A stretch of DNA of 64,000 nucleotides from Prasinococcaceae sp. CCMP 1430 (Eukaryota > Prasinodermophyta > Palmophyllophyceae > Prasinococcales > Prasinococcaceae), in contig RQSC01001079.1 in NCBI GenBank assembly GCA_013416795.1, positions 208,861 to 272,860 of the forward strand, given 5' to 3'. Below, one piece after another: positions 18,909 to 29,156 of this stretch. The notes beneath the pieces were generated by a model. It saw nothing but the letters and a program-made list of their open reading frames with translations, did no database searches and had not been told where the DNA came from. Position 1 is the stretch's first letter. Each line of letters starts with the position of its first letter. The translations under genes and the position numbers were made by a program.

Positions 18909-20201
18909 TCAGTACGTGGGGAAGGGGCTCCCCACGGCCGTGGTGCAACTGGGGTAGTCGACGCGCGGGAGGCCCTCGTTGGGCCTCACCGAGTGGTAGT
19001 AACGTTGCGCCTGCGACTTGCCATTCTCGCTCACGCTGAGAGAGCCGCCCGTGAAGAATGACATGCAGCCGCGATTGCCATCGTTGAAGTTCGACTTGTT
19101 CACAGCGGGCATCCCATGACGCCACGCCTGGAAATTTGTCTCACCCTGCGAGGTCGTCTTGGTGGGCGCCTTCTCGTTGGCGAGCACGATGTTCCGCTCG
19201 GCGCGAGCGCGGAAGCCGCTGTATCCTGGCGCCGAGCCGCGCGAGTACTGATCGAGGTCCGACAGCAGCATTTCGTCCTTGATCGAGGCGCGAGGCTGCT
19301 CGACATTCGACGCGCTCAGTGCCTCGGCTGCGCACGCGCATGCCTCGTCCGAAGCGGGGATGAAACCCGAGTAGCCCGGAACGTGGAAGTTCGAGCCCCC
19401 GCGCGTTGTGCCAAGGTTGAACTCCTTGGTGGACGCGTTCTTGACCTGTAGCCTCGCTGTTTCGGCGGCTCTGCTGAGTGGGTTGTCGCCATACTCGCCG
19501 TGCGCGTCCTTGTACACCGAGTGGCCCGAAAAACGCGGGCGCGCGAGGTGGGGCAGCACACGCGCGCGCGAAGCTCCCCTGCTGCTTACGCCTGCATTCG
19601 CAGCATCAGCGCCAGCTGGGACGGGGGCAGAGTCTTTGACCGTGCGCGTGAGCGTATTGTAGGTGGTGGAGTACCCGAGGCGGTCGACGAGTTCTCCGTG
19701 GTTCTGCGCGGCGCGCCCGACGCGATGTGCCGTGATCTGGTCGCAGATGGTAGGGCGCGCGTGCTCGCTCACATCACGCACGTGACGCGATATCTCAGCG
19801 CCGTCCTGCAGCTCCGCCTTGTACGTTGAAGTAGCCACGAACGGCTTCGAGCTCTCCGAAGACCGCGCGCTCTGGATCCAGTAGCCACCGCCTGTGCGCA
19901 TGTCCGAGCAGAAGCTCGTCGGCGACGCCTTCATGTGCTGCTTGTACATGGTATCGCGCAGGGTGGCAGTTTCGCGAGCGAGGTCCTCAGCCTTGGTGTC
20001 ATTTCCGTCGAAACCCGAGCGCTCGGTGGAGCCCTTGATGGGCAAGATGATGCCCTTGGACGAAGGGATGTAGCCTGTGTAGCCGGGCACGCCGATGTCA
20101 TTGCGGAAGCTGAGCATGCTCTTGTTGCCGCCCTGGCCGATGCCCTTGTGGTGATGGTCCGTGCCGATACCTTTGTGATACACGCCTGCCATGCCAGGCA
20201 T
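18909..20201 (-). CDS. CIMIP2/FAM166-like ciliary microtubule protein
   Basis: A 430-residue intronless protein, mostly unstructured, rich in Gly, Ser and Tyr. Three copies of the short motif that marks the FAM166/CIMIP2 family (DUF2475) of ciliary microtubule inner proteins are seen: VPGYTGYIP (38-46), VPGYSGFIP (near 275) and APGYSGFRA (near 321). Other ciliary-type features are KGIG repeats near the N-terminus and scattered aromatic-Gly pairs. Known members sit inside axonemal doublets. The start was placed at the methionine of MPGMAGVYHKGIG; an upstream ATG at 20282 would add 27 low-complexity residues. Presence of this gene implies a flagellate stage. Confidence 0.6.
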   Translation of the reverse strand: MPGMAGVYHKGIGTDHHHKGIGQGGNKSMLSFRNDIGVPGYTGYIPSSKGIILPIKGSTERSGFDGNDTKAEDLARETATLRDTMYKQHMKASPTSFCSDMRTGGGYWIQSARSSESSKPFVATSTYKAELQDGAEISRHVRDVSEHARPTICDQITAHRVGRAAQNHGELVDRLGYSTTYNTLTRTVKDSAPVPAGADAANAGVSSRGASRARVLPHLARPRFSGHSVYKDAHGEYGDNPLSRAAETARLQVKNASTKEFNLGTTRGGSNFHVPGYSGFIPASDEACACAAEALSASNVEQPRASIKDEMLLSDLDQYSRGSAPGYSGFRARAERNIVLANEKAPTKTTSQGETNFQAWRHGMPAVNKSNFNDGNRGCMSFFTGGSLSVSENGKSQAQRYYHSVRPNEGLPRVDYPSCTTAVGSPFPTY

Positions 20202-20693
20202 GACGACAGGCCGGGTGGGGCCGGAGGTGTGTGTGTGGAGGGGGTGCTCTGCGCTTGCCCCTCCGTCCTCCCCCACGCACACACGCCTGCGGCCCGCGCT
20301 GCGGCTCCGGCTCCGTCAGCAGCAGAGGGTGAGCGCGCAGCGCACTCTGGGCGCTTCCCGCGCGACGGGGCGAGTGGGCCGCGCGGGGGGGGGGGGGCGC
20401 CAGGTCGTGTGCGCTCTGGCGCCTGCGCCGCCAGCAGCCCCGCCGTAGCGCCGCGGTGCTGCTCGCTGGCCCATCCAAAGCGCCGCGCCCAAATCGGGCG
20501 CGAGCGCGAGCTCGCGTTTGTCGGTCGGTCGACCGGCGTCCCCGACCGATACGAAACCCCATCTATTTGTTGGGGTTAGGGTTTATTGTTCGATGTCGAC
20601 ATCGACATCTGGGCAGCCTACTGTACCGAATTCGCGCGCACCGATGGCACGGGGGCTCCTTGTGTCACAACGCTAGTCCTCGTTTGAGTGTCA
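20202..20693. other. Intergenic, contains GGGGTTAGGGTTTA
   Basis: Upstream region of the ciliary gene and 3' flank of the SWI3 gene. It has a run of ten or more G at about 20388 and a telomere-like TTAGGGTTTA at 20576-20585, which reads TAAACCCTAA on the transcribed side. No gene is seen. Confidence 0.4.
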
Positions 20694-23600
20694 TTACGGG
20701 TCAGACGGTGGGTCTGCCATGGGCACGTCCGCGGGCGCTGGCGCGGCAGCAGGTGCTGGTGCAGCCGCTGGTGCAGCCGCTGGCGTCGCTGCAGGGGCCG
20801 CTGGAGGCGCGGACGAGGGGTTGGCGGCGGCCACGGGTGCCCCGGCGTTCGCGTCGGCGGAAGGCGCGGCAGAAGCGACCGCTGCCGCTGTGGGTGTCGC
20901 GTCGGCGGGCATTGCAGTGGGCGGCACCGACGCGGCAGCCGCGGGCTGCGCTCCTGCCGGCGCTACGCCACCACTGTCCGTGACTCCAGGCGTCGTGACC
21001 GTGTCCCACTGCACGGGCGGCTTCGCTGGGGCAGGCGGCTTAGGCTTGGGTGCGCGAGGCCTCGGCTCCCCCTTGACGGCCTTGGGCGACCTAGCCACGC
21101 CTGTTTTGCCCTTGGCAGCACCGGCAAGACTCGCTGTGGCCGCCTTGGCGCTGTCTGTACGCGCGCGCGACTTCTTGGTGTCTGCGTCGGCTTTCTCGAC
21201 CGCCTCTTTTGCCGCGGCACGCGCAGCGGCGATATCGACCCTCTCGGCCATGAGCTTGCGTCGCTCGACTGCCACCTGGTCACGTTCCTGCTGCAGCACG
21301 CGCTCAAGCTCCTCGAATGCCTTCATCTTCGCCTCCACTTTGCTCAATTGCGACTGCACAGCCATGCCGACCAGGCGCTGCAGCTCGCGCTCCTCGGCGT
21401 CTGCAAGGAGCTTCGCCTTGACGGCGGCCGCCGCGAGGCCTGTCGCGCACGCCTGCTTCACCTTGGCCAGGCTGGGCGCACCGTCAGCGCCGGTGCTTGC
21501 ATCGGTGCCGGCGCCAGCACCGGCTGTTTCCTTGGCGTTGGGCTCCCCCTGCTCTCCCGCATCACTGCCACCGCCCGCAGCCAGTGAAGGCTCCTCCTCA
21601 GCCAGTGCGCTGAGCGCTGCTTGCGCCGCCGCCGCGGCCACCTTGGGTCCCACCATCGCCGCGAGGAACGCAACTTGCGCCATCACAGGATTGGCAGCGT
21701 CCTCGAAGGGGGCCGGGGCCTTCCCCTCGTCGCGTGCGGCGAGCTCGTCAACCGCCGCAGCGCCCTTCTTGTCGAGCTGCTCGATGTATTCGTCCTGCAG
21801 AGGCAGGCGCAGAAAGTGCGTCACACACTGCAGGCGGCTCTTGGTGCCCACGTGTTCGGCGACGGCCTCCCAGTTGTCGCCGTGCTCTTCGAGCGCCTCA
21901 AGCAGCAGAAGCGACTCCGACGCGCTCCATGCGTTGGTCTCATCATCGCCGCCCACGATGACGTCCGCCAGCTTGGGCGCAGCCGCACTGGCCGGGGCGC
22001 GCACCAACACGAAGTCGGCGGCGGTGACATTGGGCGGGAATTGGCCGCTTCGATATGCTGCCGGGCATAGGTCGTGGTCCGGCACGGTGACGCAGTGATA
22101 GTGCATTTCTGTGCAGTCCACTCCGGAAGCGTTGCAGATCACGCGCGCACTACCGCGTGTGGCAGCCGCGCGCACAAGCGCGGCCGTAGCGATGCCGGCG
22201 GGGCCGTCGGCAGCCCCCAAGGGCTTCGCCAACCGGTTGCCGACCGCGGCGGCCGTGGCTGCACCAACGGCTGAGGGCGGCGGCACCGTGTACACGTCTG
22301 CCACAGCCTGCCGGCCCACCACCTGCAGCCCCGGCCTCGGCGCGTCCATCGCCGCGGCCGCCGCGGCGGCAGCGGCGTGCGCGCTGGCCGTGGCTGCGTC
22401 CGCAGCGCGCGCGACCGTATCCTGCCTCTGCTCGTTGGCCTGACCGACGCCGAAGTTGATGAGGCCCCACGCATCGAGGAATTGGTACACGCGTAGCATG
22501 GAGCTCACGTCGCCCACGAGCTCCCGCCTGCACTCAGTAAAGGTCAGCTTGCGCGATGCGTCCTCGCGGAACTTGTCGATCATGAAGTTGCGGTACTGCT
22601 TGTACACTGCCGCGGTCTTGCTGAAGGAGCGCCCGTTGAAGAACTCTGGAAGGTGGGTACGCTCAATGTCGTGCACGCCGTCCCACTCGAACCAGGCGGC
22701 ATACGCAGGCACACGGTACAGCTCCACCGCGCCCACACGCGGCGCCACACCGCCGTACGCGCCTGGAACGCCACTGGCGGCCGCCGCTGCGGCCGCTGCC
22801 GCGGCGGCGCGAGCGCCCAGGCCAGCAAATGCGTCGGGGTCCATCACAGTGAGCTGGCCCTGGCTCAGATTCTCCACGCGCTTGGTGCCATCTGCGGGCA
22901 CCGCTGTGGCGGCCACGGCAGCTGCGTTTGAGTCGGGCGGGTACTGCGCCACGGTGGCACCGGACCCGCGCCCTGCCAAGGTCACGTGCTCCCCCTCAAG
23001 CCGCACACGTTTGGCGTCACCATTCGCCCCGCTGGCGCCATCGATCTGGCGCTTTTCTCCGACACCGGTCTGCGGTGCGTCCACTGCAACTCCCTCCGAG
23101 GCTGCCGGAAGCGCATCCGTATCCATGTCCTCCACCTTGGGCACGCCCGCGGCGCCAGGCGGCGTCGCGAGCCCCCGTGCACCGTCCAAATAGTCCGCGG
23201 CGTTGCACCACTCGTTGTATTCCGCAGAATCGATCAGCCACTGCAGCGGCACGCGCACCGCCGTGCCACCCGCGCTCAGCTCGCGCGCGGCCAGCGCGGC
23301 TGCGGCGGCCTCGCGCTCACACTCGGCTGCGCTCGCACCCGCCTCGCTCTCCTTCACCCAGCTGTCGTGCGAGTCGGGCGTGCACATCCAGTGCACGCGC
23401 CACCAGCGCTCCCCGTCGTGCTGCACGCTCCCCCGCAGGCGGCCCCATGTGGCGTCCGGGCGCGCGGCCTGCGGCGCGTCCGCCACGACGACGTGCGTCG
23501 CTTCGGCCGCGCTCTTGACGACACTGCCGCCGAGCGACGTGGCGAGCTCCTCCAGGACAGGGATGCTACCCGAGGGGTGACCATCGAACGCCAGCCGCGG

Positions 23601-23915
23601 CGGGGTGTATGCACCCGCAGCTACAGCCGCATTATACGCGTCGCTGAGCACCTCAGCACCGGCCGCGGCGGATGAGGCATCAGCAACGCCAGCAGATGCG
23701 GCGAGCGTGAGGTCGCAGCCCGACGCGTGCACAGCCGCAAGCGCAGCTCGCAGCACCTCACTGCCATAGCACGCGGCGCCGTCGCCCTTGGCCCCATCGG
23801 CACCCACGAAGAGCGCGCTAGCGGGCAGGCGCACGACGCGCGGCCTAGGTCGCGGGGCATCGCGGCCGAGCACAAGCTCGCTCAGCTGCACGAGGTTCAT
23901 TGCGTCGCGCGCCAC
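20694..23915 (-). CDS. SWI3/SMARCC-type chromatin-remodelling subunit
   Basis: A 1073-residue intronless nuclear protein, a scaffold of SWI/SNF ATP-dependent remodelling complexes. Domains in order are: N-terminal module with BRCT-like strands, as in SMARCC1/2 (to about 260); SWIRM (about 398-490; VPAYAAWFEWDGVHDIE, LPEFFNGRSFSKTA); a degenerate ZZ-like segment (about 588-625; VICNASGVDC...MHYHC); SANT (about 655-708; WSASESLLLLEALEEHG...WEAVAEHVGTK); the SWIRM-associated NPVMAQVAFLAAMVGP segment; a coiled coil (about 848-912); and a Pro/Ala-rich tail of some 130 residues. This order is the family's own. The long Ala runs are typical of this genome. Confidence 0.92.
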   Translation of the reverse strand: MARDAMNLVQLSELVLGRDAPRPRPRVVRLPASALFVGADGAKGDGAACYGSEVLRAALAAVHASGCDLTLAASAGVADASSAAAGAEVLSDAYNAAVAAGAYTPPRLAFDGHPSGSIPVLEELATSLGGSVVKSAAEATHVVVADAPQAARPDATWGRLRGSVQHDGERWWRVHWMCTPDSHDSWVKESEAGASAAECEREAAAAALAARELSAGGTAVRVPLQWLIDSAEYNEWCNAADYLDGARGLATPPGAAGVPKVEDMDTDALPAASEGVAVDAPQTGVGEKRQIDGASGANGDAKRVRLEGEHVTLAGRGSGATVAQYPPDSNAAAVAATAVPADGTKRVENLSQGQLTVMDPDAFAGLGARAAAAAAAAAAASGVPGAYGGVAPRVGAVELYRVPAYAAWFEWDGVHDIERTHLPEFFNGRSFSKTAAVYKQYRNFMIDKFREDASRKLTFTECRRELVGDVSSMLRVYQFLDAWGLINFGVGQANEQRQDTVARAADAATASAHAAAAAAAAAMDAPRPGLQVVGRQAVADVYTVPPPSAVGAATAAAVGNRLAKPLGAADGPAGIATAALVRAAATRGSARVICNASGVDCTEMHYHCVTVPDHDLCPAAYRSGQFPPNVTAADFVLVRAPASAAAPKLADVIVGGDDETNAWSASESLLLLEALEEHGDNWEAVAEHVGTKSRLQCVTHFLRLPLQDEYIEQLDKKGAAAVDELAARDEGKAPAPFEDAANPVMAQVAFLAAMVGPKVAAAAAQAALSALAEEEPSLAAGGGSDAGEQGEPNAKETAGAGAGTDASTGADGAPSLAKVKQACATGLAAAAVKAKLLADAEERELQRLVGMAVQSQLSKVEAKMKAFEELERVLQQERDQVAVERRKLMAERVDIAAARAAAKEAVEKADADTKKSRARTDSAKAATASLAGAAKGKTGVARSPKAVKGEPRPRAPKPKPPAPAKPPVQWDTVTTPGVTDSGGVAPAGAQPAAAASVPPTAMPADATPTAAAVASAAPSADANAGAPVAAANPSSAPPAAPAATPAAAPAAAPAPAAAPAPADVPMADPPSDP

Positions 23916-24909
23916 TGACGACGCCGGGCGGCCGAGGGCCGCCGCAATGCCCTCAAAGCGAGCGGCAGCATCGGGACCCTGCGAGTGCGCGCGCCGCGCA
24001 CGTCAGCCACGCATTCTGTCACCAGCAGCGTCTCCACGCGCGCTGCGCAGCCCCGCGTGCAGCCGCGCTGCTGCGGCGGTGGCGATCGGCTAACGGCGAC
24101 CACGGCGCACTTGAACGCGCACAGAACAAAGCAGCCGCCGGCGCGCCCGCCGCGCTCGCCTCCGACGCTGCGCCCGCGACGGAGGGAGCGCCAGAAAGTG
24201 AAGGACAGACGGAGAGTGGGAATGCGTCTGCGTGTGTGTGTGTGGGGGGGGAGGAATGCAAAGAACAGCAGCGCCGCCGGCGGCGGTGGCGGCAGCAGCA
24301 GCGGGGCTGCCACTGCAGACGGCGGCGGGGCCGAGCATGCGAGCACTCGCGCCCTCCGCGCGGAGAGGAAAACAAAAAAAAACCAACCCTAACGCTTGCG
24401 CGAGGCCGGGCGCTGATCCAGCCGTCCATGCACGTTGACGTGTCGCAGTAGAGCGGGTGGTCAGGCGCCATCGCGTCGCGTGGCTCGGGACCGGCGCCGC
24501 CGGCGCCGCCGAGAGCGCACGCTGTGGCACAGCTGCGGCGCGGTTGTGCTGCCTTCTCCCCAAATCTAAATCCCATCAAAACGCGTTAGCTCTGGCTTTT
24601 TCTTTTTTCCGTTTTCCGAGGGGAGCGTCTCCCGCCGTTTCCTCCCACGTACTAATGCGCCTGATATGTTGGAAAAATGCGGAAGCCGCGACACGCGGTT
24701 TGCTGTTCCGCGATTTGTTCGCGGGGAACTCGTTGCCGTTGCGCTGCGCGGACACTGCCGGCAGAGCGCGTGCGCGCGGCGGCGCCCCTGCGCGGCCTCG
24801 CTCCCCTCCAAGGAGCCCCGCCGCAGCGTCCCAAACCTCTCTTCCCCCCGCCAACGCCGGGCCTCGCTCGCCTGTGCCCCGCGACGCCCGCTTCCCTCCG
24901 CGAGCGGCG
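23916..24909. other. Divergent intergenic region of about 1 kb
   Basis: Between SWI3 (-) and the SUMO-like gene (+). It contains CGCC/GGC tracts, an A-rich stretch with AACCAACCCTAACG at 24380-24393, and a pyrimidine-rich patch (24590-24650). Frames here are short and featureless, and no gene is supported. Confidence 0.45.
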
Positions 24910-25869
24910 ATGGGCCTGTGCCTGGATGACGTGTCGAGCTCAGACGACGACCTCTTCAGCTGCAGGGCCGCGTCGCAGGCGCGCATCGCCGCGCAGCACG
25001 AGCGCGAGCAGAAGCAGCAGCAGGCGCAGGCGCAGGAGCAGGCCAACGGACGGGGCGGCGGGGACGGCTCGGCCGCGCCGTACAGCGTCGAGGACCACGC
25101 GCGGGAGGAACGCGGCGCGGCGGGTGTAGGGGGAAAGCGTGGGCGCGAGGCAAAGTTGAGCGCCGCGGGAGGGGCGGGCGCATTGAGCGACGATGAGGAC
25201 GATGCCGAGGCACGCACGAGCAGCGCCGGCGGCCCGCCAGAGGGCGCAGGCGGCAGCGAAGACGTAGTGGTGCTTAGCGATGACGAGCAAGCCGTCTCGC
25301 CGCGCCAGAAGAGGCAACGCGAGAGCGCGCACCGTCGGGGCGATGGCGGCGGCGGCAACGATGACGGCTTCCACGCGTTGCCCCGCGCCGGCACGGTCGC
25401 TGCGAATGATGGCGGCAGCGACGATGGCAGCGACAGAGAGGACACGCCACAAGCCGAACTCGACGACGCCATAAAACAGGTGCGCGAGGAGCAGAACCGG
25501 CGCTTCCAGGAGGTGCAAGCGCTCCTGGACGCGGGCGAGGAGGAGCCGTCAGGTGATGATGAGGACGACGATTACGGAGATTACGACGAGGAGGCAAAGC
25601 GGCAGACGGACAGCGACATCGAGGAGATCGCCCCGCCCGGGACAGCGAGGGTCACGGTCAACCTCGTCGTGCAATTAAATCCGAGGGAGAAGCTAGACCT
25701 CCACCTGTACTCCGATGAGCCTTTCGAGAAGGTCGTTTCCGCCGTGGCGAAGCACAAGGGGTGGGGCAGCTGTGCGCTCTCGTTCGATGGCGACCGCATC
25801 GCGCCGACCGACACGCCCCAGACGCACGACATAGAGGACGGCGACATCATTGAGGCGCGCGAGGGGTGA
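24910..25869 (+). CDS. SUMO-like-domain protein (Rad60/NIP45-like)
   Basis: A 319-residue acidic protein with a C-terminal ubiquitin-like fold (about 247-319): VTVNLVVQL, the FEKVVSAVAKHKGW helix, CALSFDGDRIAPTDTPQ and HDIEDGDIIEA follow SUMO and the SUMO-like domains of Rad60/NIP45. No C-terminal di-Gly is encoded, so it is a fixed domain and not a conjugated modifier. Two SUMO-interaction-like stretches precede it: EDVVVLSDDE (near 120) and SDIEEIAPP (near 238). The rest is Glu/Ser/Gln-rich. At the stop the DNA reads GAGGGGTGAGT, a perfect splice donor overlapping the TGA, so a spliced isoform with another C-terminus is possible. Likely nuclear, in genome stability. Confidence 0.65.
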   Translation: MGLCLDDVSSSDDDLFSCRAASQARIAAQHEREQKQQQAQAQEQANGRGGGDGSAAPYSVEDHAREERGAAGVGGKRGREAKLSAAGGAGALSDDEDDAEARTSSAGGPPEGAGGSEDVVVLSDDEQAVSPRQKRQRESAHRRGDGGGGNDDGFHALPRAGTVAANDGGSDDGSDREDTPQAELDDAIKQVREEQNRRFQEVQALLDAGEEEPSGDDEDDDYGDYDEEAKRQTDSDIEEIAPPGTARVTVNLVVQLNPREKLDLHLYSDEPFEKVVSAVAKHKGWGSCALSFDGDRIAPTDTPQTHDIEDGDIIEAREG

Positions 25870-25998
25870 GTCCTGCAGAAGGCAGCATAAGCGAATCCCA
25901 TGTCGAGTGACCCACGCACGGATGCACTTACACGTGCAGGGTGCGCCATGCGCTCGCGACGCTACGCGAAGTCATATTAGCGAGTTTCCCCTCCGCTG

Positions 25999-28335
25999 CT
26001 AGCGCCTATACCTCAAGAAGGCGAGGTTGTACCAAACACGAAGGACGCCGCGTTCGAATGTGTTTCTCTCTCCGCGCTTCTGGCCGTGAGCGATAGGGCC
26101 GTTGACCACCCGGAAGGCGATGTCCTCGTACGGCGGCCCGGCGTGGAACTTGATGAGCACAGTCTCCCCCTCGGGGCTCGCCGGGTCGGGGAGGAAAGAG
26201 TACGTGGGCGGCTTGGACTTGTCAATGAGGTCCGGATAGAAGATGTTGAACTTGTAGCCGGTGACGCTCTTGGGCGGTGGGTTGTCGAAGTCGTAGTGGG
26301 TGCGGTTGTACTGGTGCCACTGGTAGCTCGTTGTGACGCGATTGAAGTACATTGGCTTGCGCGGCCGGAACCTGTCGTGCGCCCAACCGCCCAACCCGCT
26401 GTCGACGCCCACCTCCTGCCGGAAGTTGCCATCGGTATCTCCCCTGGTGCCCATCTCTTTCTCGGCCTCGGCGCGGAATGCCCTCTCGGCGGCCTCGCGG
26501 TCCTGCACCGCGGCCTGCGTGAAGCGTGTCGCCACCAGCGCGCCCTCGGCCTCCTCCATGTCTGTTCTGCCCTGCGCGCCCGAGCCGCCGGCGCCCTCAC
26601 CAGCCGCGGCCGCGGCCGACACGACCGCCGCCGCCTGCGCCGCCTGCTCCTCCACCACTGAGCCCTGCAAGGCGGCGCCCTTGCCCTTGATGCCGCGCGC
26701 GCGCGCGCGGCGTAGCTGGCGCAGCTGCTGCAGGTCCTCCTCCGGCTCGAGCACCGGCCAGGCGCCCAGAGTCCGAAGCTCGCTCTCGTCCTCGGGCTCG
26801 GGCGACGGCGAGCCCGCCGCGCGCGTCGTGCGAAACGCCTCGCGCCGCGCGGCCTCCTCGGCTGCCGCGTCGGCCTCGGCGTTCCGCACGGCGGCCTCTT
26901 CCTCCGCGTCCGTGACCGCAACTGCCGCTGCCGAAGCGGTGCCGTCCGCAGCGGTCCCCTCGCCGCCCTTCTCGGCCGCCTCGAGCATCGCCCGTCTCTG
27001 CGCCTCCATCGCCTGCGAACTGAGCACCTCATGGATGTCGTCAAGCGCCGCCGCCGCGCGGAAGTAGCCTAGACGTGCCTTCACGCGCTCCCAGTACTCC
27101 ACTTCCACTGCGCCGCCGCCAGTGAGCATCGACTCGATCTGCGCTGACATTTCATCGAGGGCCGCGCTGCTCTTGCCCGCGAGCAGCGAGTCGACTTCGG
27201 CGTGGATGTCGTCGCCGCCTCCCGATTTGGACCTGTTGGCGGCCTCGACATGTTCCTCCTGGTCGCGTCCCCAGCGGCGCGTCTTGTTGCGCGTCATCTC
27301 GGCGCGGTGCGTGCGCAGCTTTTCCTCGACCACAGGCAACATCGCCAGCCAGAACTCATGCTCGATGCCCTGCGCCTGACCGGCGCCGTCCATCAGCGCA
27401 AGCTGGCCTCGCACGTCCGCCTGGAGGTCCTGAATCTCCCGCTCCGTAAGGTCCTCCATGATGTCGATCGGCTTCAAGTTGAAGTCGTAGTCCAGCCCCG
27501 CCGCCAGCTGCTTGGTGAGCACGTCAAAGGGCTTGGCGCGCCCCTCGGCTATGCGTATCTCCGAGCGCACGCGCGCCTGCTGCGCGTGGAACTCGTCCTC
27601 CTTTTGCTCCCAGCCCGCGAATTCAAGCATGGCGCGCTCGCGGTTGAGCTGTTCCATCTCGGCGTCGTGCTCAGCCTGCTCGCGCGCGCGGTCCTCGCGC
27701 CGGCGTTTGACCTTTTCGATCTCCTCGAGGCGTGCCTCGTGGCGGCGGCGCTCGGCGTCGAGCGTGAGCTCATCGCTAATGTCCTTGCCGGCATTGACGT
27801 CCGCCGTTATCTTCTTGCGCCAAACGAAGCGCTCGGTCAGGTTGGCGTCACCGAAGGGATTGTCTTCATTCGTGTAGCCGGCGATCGAGTCCACACGCAG
27901 CGTGCGCGCAAGCTTGCGCGCGCGGCGCTCCGCATACGCCGCTGCGTCCAGCTTCGCGTCCTTCGGCGCCGGCGACGGCGAGCGTGAGCGCGAGCTCGAG
28001 CGCGAGCGCCGCCGGCGCGACGACTTGCGGCCATCCCTGTCGCGCTCACGCCGGTGGCGCGAGGACGAGGAGCGGTGGCGGCGCCTGTGCTCCCTGTCCT
28101 CCCTATGCTCCTTGTGGCGCTTGTGCTCTTTGCGCGACGAGCGGCGCCCGCCGTCGCGTCGCGAGCTGCGTCCGCGCTCGTCGCCGCTGCCGCCGGGGCT
28201 CGCACTGCGGCTTCGGCTTCTCCTCCTGTTCGGACTGCGGCTGCGGCTGCGCCTCGGGCTGGGCGCGCGCTCCTTACCCTTCCCCCTCTCGGCGCTGCCC
28301 GCCCGCCGCTCGGGGCTGCGGGCGCGCTCGCCCAT
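25999..28335 (-). CDS. Cactin (spliceosome-associated)
   Basis: A 778-residue nuclear protein. Cactin joins late spliceosomes and protects splice-site fidelity. Residues 1-150 form an RS domain (RSRSRSP-type repeats, KEHKRHKEH). A long charged coiled-coil middle includes NPFGDANLTERFVWRKK, typical of the cactin mid-region. The C-terminal 125 residues carry the cactus-binding domain that identifies the family: RPRKPMYFNRVTTSYQWHQY, PPPKSVTGYKFNIFYPDL and the final FLRYRR. It is intronless. The start was put at MGERARSPERR; an in-frame ATG at 28413 would add 26 residues. Confidence 0.95.
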   Translation of the reverse strand: MGERARSPERRAGSAERGKGKERAPSPRRSRSRSPNRRRSRSRSASPGGSGDERGRSSRRDGGRRSSRKEHKRHKEHREDREHRRRHRSSSSRHRRERDRDGRKSSRRRRSRSSSRSRSPSPAPKDAKLDAAAYAERRARKLARTLRVDSIAGYTNEDNPFGDANLTERFVWRKKITADVNAGKDISDELTLDAERRRHEARLEEIEKVKRRREDRAREQAEHDAEMEQLNRERAMLEFAGWEQKEDEFHAQQARVRSEIRIAEGRAKPFDVLTKQLAAGLDYDFNLKPIDIMEDLTEREIQDLQADVRGQLALMDGAGQAQGIEHEFWLAMLPVVEEKLRTHRAEMTRNKTRRWGRDQEEHVEAANRSKSGGGDDIHAEVDSLLAGKSSAALDEMSAQIESMLTGGGAVEVEYWERVKARLGYFRAAAALDDIHEVLSSQAMEAQRRAMLEAAEKGGEGTAADGTASAAAVAVTDAEEEAAVRNAEADAAAEEAARREAFRTTRAAGSPSPEPEDESELRTLGAWPVLEPEEDLQQLRQLRRARARGIKGKGAALQGSVVEEQAAQAAAVVSAAAAAGEGAGGSGAQGRTDMEEAEGALVATRFTQAAVQDREAAERAFRAEAEKEMGTRGDTDGNFRQEVGVDSGLGGWAHDRFRPRKPMYFNRVTTSYQWHQYNRTHYDFDNPPPKSVTGYKFNIFYPDLIDKSKPPTYSFLPDPASPEGETVLIKFHAGPPYEDIAFRVVNGPIAHGQKRGERNTFERGVLRVWYNLAFLRYRR

Positions 28336-28598
28336 CGCAGACGCCGCCCCGCGCTGCGCCGCGGACCGCGCCGCGACGCGCGTGCCTACCCACTCACTTG
28401 TCCTCCCCCGCAAGGAAAAGAGGAGAGCGAGCGAGCCGCCGCGAAGCGTGCGCGAATGCGCCCCCAGCCAGACCTAGGGGATACCCACTTACCCCTGCCC
28501 ACCCGCCCCACCCTGCGCGCTGCCGGCGCCCACCGCACACGATGAGGCCACCCTTGCTTTTGTAAACCGAACTTTTTCGGCGTCGCTCATCCATTTTT

Positions 28599-28671
28599 GA
28601 CCTCGTGGCCCAATGGACAAGGCGCCGGTCTACGGAACCGGAGATTCAGGGTTCGAGTCCCTGCGAGGTCG
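28599..28671 (+). tRNA. tRNA-Arg (anticodon ACG)
   Basis: A 73-base gene that folds as a complete cloverleaf: acceptor stem GACCTCG/CGAGGTC, anticodon stem CCGGT/ACCGG around the loop CTACGGA with anticodon ACG at 28632-28634, and the T arm with GGTTCGAGTCC (internal B box). Wobble A would be read as inosine for CGN codons. No intron is seen. A T run at 28674-28679 serves as RNA polymerase III terminator. It lies between the cactin start and the PNRC-like gene. Confidence 0.95.
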
Positions 28672-28673
28672 GC

Positions 28674-28679
28674 TTTTTT
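28674..28679 (+). terminator. Pol III terminator of tRNA-Arg
   Basis: Six consecutive T a few bases after the tRNA 3' end. This is the usual RNA polymerase III stop signal. Confidence 0.8.
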
Positions 28680-29076
28680 GCATCGGAACGCATGCGTTCA
28701 TCCGCGCTTTTTTTTTTTCCGCGGCGAGCGCTTTTCCCACGCGCCCGTGGGTGCGCGACATGTGTTAGAGAGATGCGGGACGCGCGTCTGCGTGCGCCTG
28801 TCCGCTTTTGGCGCGCGTTGGCTTGGCGGGACGCCGCCGCGTTGGCGCGTGCCCGCCACAGCGCGCGCGCAGCGGGCGCGCCAACCGTGAAGTCGCGCGC
28901 CTCGGGGGCGGGGGAAGGGAAGGGGGGGGCGCGGCGTGAGGGAAGAGGCGGCCGCGCAGGCGCTGCGCCGCTTCCGAGGAGTCGCCCGCCCGCGCGGCGC
29001 AGCTCCCACCTCCCTGCGCGAGAGAGCGGGGGAGCGGGGCGTCGTTTCTGATTGCCGTGCGGGCGGGCAAGCCGCG

Positions 29077-29115
29077 ATGGCGCGGAAGAAGAAGGGGGGT
29101 GGGGGTGCGGGCGGC

Positions 29116-29156
<41 letters not shown>

